This document shows positions 59,096 through 64,000 of a stretch of 64,000 nucleotides of DNA, piece by piece. The notes beneath the pieces were generated by a model. That model saw only the letters and a program-made list of their open reading frames with translations, did no database searches and was not told the DNA's origin. A program made the translations under genes and the position numbers. This DNA is from Azadirachta indica (Eukaryota > Streptophyta > Magnoliopsida > Sapindales > Meliaceae), in assembly GCA_022749755.1 (NCBI GenBank), contig CM040445.1, positions 2,811,182 through 2,875,181 of the forward strand, written 5' to 3'. How positions within the stretch are numbered: the stretch's first letter is position 1; the number at the start of each line of letters is the position of its first letter.

Positions 59096-59460
59096 ATCCA
59101 ATTCTAATATAGCAGTCTTTTGTAGAATTTGGAGAATCGAAATTATTAATAATTTATTTGAGATGAACTAGTTTTATATTTTCTAATAAGTTGTCAATTT
59201 TTGTTATTAAATTTTTATGTATATTTCTACATTTTCTTGTTTGTTTTTATCTCTTGCTTTCTCCCCAAATATTCCAATTCTATTTCTATCCATATAGATT
59301 CGGTTTTCTCAAATTAGGAATTCTTAGCATGATTGATTTCACCTATTCTAATGACATTGATAAACTATTCAAGATATATTGCAGCAAGTTTGGAAAAACA
59401 ATTAATCACCATTACAATCTTCAAGATATAGCTTCAAAGAGATCTTACATATAATAGTTT
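59096..59460 (+). repeat. Pre-GPX block, copy 3 (unit 3)
   Basis: Third copy of the block seen at 45237, running from ttttgtagaatttggagaat to the gatatagcttcaaagag region. It is not followed by a GPX gene here. Confidence 0.75.
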
Positions 59461-59875
59461 GGCCAGTTGGGATTTCTGTAAATTTTTAAAAAAAATCTAT
59501 TTTTTCTGTGTTATAAGAATAATCAGTTTTGAAAAAAATCAATTTAATATTAGATAAATTTTATTTTTAAAAGTGCTTTAAATTTTAAAAATAACTTTAT
59601 GTATTTTGTAAATTTTACTATTAAAATACTGTAATAATCTTAATTATCAAAATACATAATTTTTAATTATATTTTTGAAAAAACGTAATAAGTAATAAAA
59701 AGAAAAAATATTTTGATTTTAATAAATTTCATTTATTTTAGGGTTAATTTTATATTTTTATAATTTTTAATAAGTATATTTTTATATTATATTTACAAAT
59801 AAAATTATTTTCAAAATTAGTTTTAAAAAGCAACTCTCTTTTTTAAAATCTCGTATAGGATAAATTGATCTTACC

Positions 59876-60125
59876 AGTAGCGGAGCACCTATAAAGCTTA
59901 AGGGGGGCTTGGTCCCCCCTCCACAGATAATTTTTTTAGTTTTATATTATAAAATTTATATTTTAAACTAATTTCTTAAATTTATATATATTTAGCTCTT
60001 ATACTTTAAAATATTATCATTTTATTCCTTAATTTATTAATTATTTTTTAAATATTATCTAAATAACTTTATTTTTTAACCATTTTGACCCCTTAGTCAT
60101 TCAATTCTTGCTCTATCCCTATCAT
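59876..60125. mobile_element. Possible small transposon remnant with GGGGGGCTTGGTCCCCCC motif
   Basis: A segment starting ccagtagcggagcacctata, with a G-tract/C-tract palindrome ggggggcttggtcccccc at about 59912-59929, and ending ttcttgctctatccctatc, whose reverse complement loosely resembles the start. This layout recalls common small non-autonomous plant elements with 'gcggagcc' ends. The ends are too diverged for a firm call. Confidence 0.35.
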
Positions 60126-60417
60126 ACTCAAAGTAATTGTGAAAAAATTTTATTAAACAACTAAAATAACTTTTAACTATTCAAAATCACATTTATCTCT
60201 TCTAACAACAATTTCAAACAGACTATTAATATTCAAATATGAGATAGGAAAAAATAATAAATCACTCTTAAAATATTTAAGACATGGCTTCAATGAGACC
60301 CTATATATAATAGTTTAACACCTAAATATATATAATAGTTTTTTTGTTTTTAATGTTACCCAATTACATTTACAATCTATGGATACTTATGTCAAAAATC
60401 AAAAAATATTTTTCATG

Positions 60418-60805
60418 TTCCAATCCAACTATAATATAGCAATCATTTGTAGAATTTCCAGAATCAAAATTATTAATTTATTTAACTTTTATGCATATTT
60501 CAAAATTAGTTTTATATTTTCTAATTAGTTGTCAAATTTTGTTATTAAACTTTTATGCATATTTTTACATTTCCTTCTTTCTTTTTATCTCTCGCCTTCT
60601 CCCTAAATATTCCACTTCTATTTCTATCCACGTATATTAGGGTCTTTGGAATTAAGAATTCTTAGCATGATTGATTTGAGCTATTCTAATGACATTGATA
60701 AAATATTCAAGATATGTTGCAGTGAGTTAGGAAAAAACAATTAATCACTGTTACAATCTTCAAGACGTAGCTTCAACAACACCTTACATATAATAGTTGA
60801 ATACC
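60418..60805 (+). repeat. Pre-GPX block, copy 4 (unit 3, second)
   Basis: Another copy of the 45237 block within the same unit, with partial end sequence also at about 60246-60325. This shows iterated local duplication upstream of the last GPX. Confidence 0.75.
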
Positions 60806-60829
60806 TAAATTTATGTAATTATATTTTTT

Positions 60830-63240
60830 AATATTATGCAACTATATATACAATTTACTGATACTTAAATTAGAATTTGTCAGGAGTCTGGAGTCAAGAT
60901 TATTGCTATTCACATTTAAATAAAAAAAAATTTATAGTCAAGTAGTGAAATTATTGTTATCGATATTGAGATTATCGTTATGGATAATTAGATTAAAAAT
61001 TTATCATAAATCAAGAGTCAAGATTGCTAGAAGTCTGGCACTGCCGGTAGATATCAGCTCTCAATCTGTCATACCTATCAAAAGTGACCATAACAACTCA
61101 AACCCTTTTCTGCTGAAAGTCAGGAGAAAAGATTATTGCTATTGATACTTTAATTTAAAAAAAATCTACTAGCATTTGCTAGCAGAAAGTCAAGAGTCGA
61201 GATCTACTAAGATCAAAATCTGCCAAGAGTCGTTCGCCCCTAATTTAGAAAAAAACTCTACTACAATGCAAATCCCTTTCTATTGAGAGTCAAGATTGAT
61301 ACGTTTCAGGATCGTTATAAATCTGACGTCGCGCAAAAGTCTACATCCAATTTGGGAGGAAATTTGCCCCAAATTCAAAGAAAATCTATACCAATACGAC
61401 TATAGAAACTTGATTTTCTGTCGAGAGTCAAAAATCGAGATTACTGCTGTTGATATTGAAAATTACAACTTCGAATATCAAACAGTAAATATTTCTTTTT
61501 CTTATTGGATTTCACTCGTCCCTTTCTTGCTTTATTAGCAATAGTGAAGTGGATTTTTCAACACAATCAACGCCCTCTTGAATTCCTCAACGAACTGTAC
61601 GTTCAGTTAGTCGAAACTCCTCACACTTTCGGACCTCAGATTTTTATACCAACGTTGTGCCTGTCCTTCCAAAGTTAGAGCAAAAGGGCGACACATCTGA
61701 CGGGCCTTGTCTCATCATTATCTCCCTAAAGAGATCTAAATGCAAAGTTGGGTCCGTTCTTTCCATGTACGGTGGAATCTGGGTCATTTTAAACTTTTGA
61801 GGAAAGGCCAAGTTTTATATTTCTTTCGAAAGAGGAGATTTCAGGGAGAGCTCTCTTCCCTCAGATATGGTTTCGTCCTGCCATTTATCCTTCTCCCTTT
61901 GCATCCGTAATTCCTCGGTGAGCTCTTGGATTCTCTCTTCCATCTCTTTTTTACTCACTTTTTGGTCGGCAGTGAGCACCGGATGATCAGGTGCTTTCTC
62001 TATGATTGCATTTTCCCCTTTTTTTCATGCATTTCTGGTTTAAATAAATCTGCATGTCCACGGAACCCGTACTGCGTTCGAACCTCATTTTGGCTTGACT
62101 CTGCTCGCATCAATCAGGGATTAATCTTTGATCAGGTCTTGCCGTTCACGGACGAAGATTGTATTATCTGAGTCTTCTGGCAACAAACTCTCTATTTGGA
62201 CCTTGTCGTACCCCTCCGCGTATGGTAGTTGTTGCTTCCTCCTTAATTTCTTAGTAGGTGGTCCCTTACGGCGAATCCTCGATGAGGAGACAATCTCTTC
62301 ATTTTCTGGAAACCTCACCTTCACTAGATCGTGCGCACTGGTACCGTTTCCCTGAATCATTCTCTTCAGGCTTTCAATCAACCTCTCCATTATCCCGGTT
62401 GTCTTCCAAAACCTTTACATTCTTGTCCTTTTCCAAGTGTCTCCGTTCACTTTCCTGTAACTATTACACAAGTTGGATTGTGTCTGCCTCCATCTCACTC
62501 ATCGTCGTTCCCCTCTGGGACGGTTGTAGTGAAGTCGGTGGAATATTAAAATTTGACGAGTCCTCACGAAACTTTCCCAACAGTGGTCTCTTAATGATTA
62601 CTCGCTCTTTCATCGTCGCTATAGCCTTTTGTTCGTAGTACTTACCACAGACGGCGCCAACTGTTAGATACTGATCGAATATCAAATAGTGAATATTTCT
62701 TTTTCTTATTGAATTTCACTCGTCCCCTTTTTTCTTTGTCACAAATTCTTTTATATAGTACAATTTTCTTCTTCTAATAGTACTAGGAATCTTACTAACA
62801 TAGAGAACATATCTTACCGAATTCTAATTTGTCTTAAATAAAACTTTCCAAAATTGATCTTCCTTATTTCGCAAGAATGGTTTCTGGTCGGATTCCCTTA
62901 AGGTGTGGTCGAATAGAATTTCTTTCGAACTGACTCAATCATGATCAATTGGACATCGGGATGGCCGAGCAGACACTGGAACCACTTACCGCAAAACCTC
63001 CTCCTTTGATGGATCAAGCCTACTTCCTAGAGTACTGGACTATGGGCTTAAGCCCAGCTCCCTAAACAACTGCTTTTAATTCTTTGTCATCTACCCCTAA
63101 TTTAGGTAAAAAAAAAAAAAAAGTATCCAAACTTCTGTGGAGAGAGTAGAGATTGCTATTTTACAAAAGGATCACAGCAAATCTAACATTGTTCACAAAA
63201 TCTACACTTAAATTGGGTGAAATCTACTTTAAATTCAAGA
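60830..63240 (-). mobile_element. Inverted, incomplete Ty3/gypsy-type LTR element
   Basis: Read on the minus strand: an LTR-like end (about 62740 to 62665), a primer-site motif TTGGCGCCGTCTGTGG at about 62642-62660, a gag-like region (about 62640 to 61600), then sequence repeating the LTR end (61540-61475). The gag signature LTLEGQAQRWYKNL lies at about 61680-61639 with CRPFA before it. The repeated LTR segment is aatatttctttttcttattg followed by atttcactcgtccc on the plus strand. No pol domains are present. Sequence resembling the LTR extends to about 63240. It lies just upstream of the last GPX copy. Confidence 0.72.
62121..62390 (-). pseudogene. Gag-like fragment of the inverted element
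   Basis: 89-codon open frame starting MERLIESLKRMIQG, with basic and acidic clusters (RIRRKGPPTKKLRRK). It is preceded on the same strand by the frame at 62464-62685, which follows the primer site. It is consistent with the N-terminal part of a plant gypsy gag and is broken by frame changes before the conserved WYKNL segment. Confidence 0.5.
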
Positions 63241-63292
63241 AAAATGTACCTGGTGGCTCAAATACATATAATAGTTTAATTCCAAAATTAAG

Positions 63293-63300
63293 TATATAAG
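63293..63300 (+). promoter_or_regulatory. TATA region of short GPX copy 4
   Basis: TATATAAG 95 bases upstream of the ATG at 63388, in the same context as copies 1 and 3 (followed by gcgaatacatccca). Confidence 0.5.
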
Positions 63301-63387
63301 CGAATACATCCCAAGTTATATTTCCACACTAAGCTTTCCAAGGCTTACACTAGGTAGTGTCTGTGTACTTTAGAATAGTATTGCAAA

Positions 63388-64000
63388 ATGGCTGGCCAAT
63401 CCTTTTATGATTTCACTATTAAGATTAGTCTCTTGAGATCATATTTATTTTGAATCATATGTCAATTTTCTATTTCCATTTAGTTGGGAATTTTTTTATT
63501 ATCTGAACTACATCTTATCATTTTCTTATTTGCAGGATGCGAAGGGAAATGATGTTAGTCTTAGTATTTACAAAGGAAAGATTCTATTGATTGTGAATGT
63601 TGCTTCTGAATGGTACATCATAATTTCTCATTCCCTTAATTCATTTATTCATAACTTTCTTATTATTTTTTTCTCACTTTTTTTACTCATGGATTCTCTG
63701 AGTTGTTTATTTTTTTTTTGCTGAAATGTGAATATAATTATTCAAATCTTTAAAAGTTATTTGTTTTTTAACTTATATCTGAATATTTATTAAAAACATC
63801 TGAATATAATTAACTTAAAATTTGACTTAAATTTGAACAAGTAAATGTCTGAATAATTTAATATTTTTATTTTTTTGAAAATATCTCTATTTTATTAATT
63901 TATTTACCTAACAAAATTAAAATTATATTCAATTATTTTTAACGTATTTTTTCTCTACTGTAGATTCTCTCTATTTGTCTTTTGAATTTTATTATTTTAT
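63388..64000 (+). pseudogene. Short GPX copy 4 (unit 3), first two exons only, splice donor lost
   Basis: Exon 1 (63388-63423) encodes MAGQSFYDFTIK, but the following donor is AT (AAG|ATTAGT) instead of GT. Exon 2 (63536-63612) is intact: [20 protein letters not shown]..., ending VASE plus TG of the Cys codon. Exon 3, expected within about 200 bases by comparison with copy 3, is not found before 64000. The intron has AT-rich extra sequence from about 63680 to 63960, after which a gtagattctctctatttg word resembles the sister intron. Probably non-functional, although a cryptic donor cannot be excluded; the remainder lies outside the window. Confidence 0.75.

Overview
The window is nuclear DNA of a flowering plant, a eudicot. 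Genes have many short exons with GT-AG introns, intergenic DNA is AT-rich, and LTR retrotransposons, MITE-like elements and (TA)n tracts are present. The long-form glutathione peroxidase closely resembles the Citrus salt-associated enzyme as I remember it, so Citrus or another Sapindales genome is my best guess; this is inference. No prokaryotic, organellar or viral gene cluster was seen. || Layout. 1-1313 (+): last intron and last exon of a beta-tubulin gene. 1956-4550 (-): complete serine racemase gene. 6044-7965 (-): complete AAE3-type oxalyl-CoA synthetase/ligase gene. 8125-15055: 6.9 kb AT-rich spacer with one MITE-like element and a diverged duplicated motif. 15056-18925 (+): complete HMA5-type copper-transporting P-type ATPase, followed at 20680-24656 (+) by a tandem copy that is clearly broken. 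25060-28136 (-): theta-class glutathione S-transferase with a C-terminal peroxisomal signal. 28344-34550 (+): decayed Ty3/gypsy chromovirus with both LTRs, about 0.2 kb upstream of the GST start codon. 38576-41590 (+): intronless-CDS MCTP/FTIP-type four-C2 membrane protein with spliced 5' UTR. 43227-44897 (+): intronless GT47 exostosin/MUR3-like glycosyltransferase. 45624-64000 (+): glutathione peroxidase array. || The most unusual region is 44.86-64.0 kb. It is an imperfect tandem triplication of a unit running from the 3' end of the GT47 gene, through a short GPX gene and a long transit-peptide GPX gene, to the terminal exon of an unidentified minus-strand gene. The same breakpoint junction is visible at about 52.00 and 58.66 kb. 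Unit 1 has two intact-looking GPX genes. In unit 2 the short GPX is intact, the long GPX is reduced to part of exon 1, and a 2.7 kb non-autonomous LTR element carrying a degenerate 60-83 bp tandem array sits in a (TA)n tract. In unit 3 the short GPX has lost its first splice donor, and its upstream region holds an inverted gypsy-type LTR-element fragment. || Function. Several genes concern redox, metal and membrane physiology (GPX, GSTT, HMA5), but they share no operon-like organisation; proximity here is not evidence of a joint pathway. The order SR - MCTP - GPX recalls the Arabidopsis chromosome 4 segment around At4g11600-At4g11640 (from memory), which supports orthology of these three genes.
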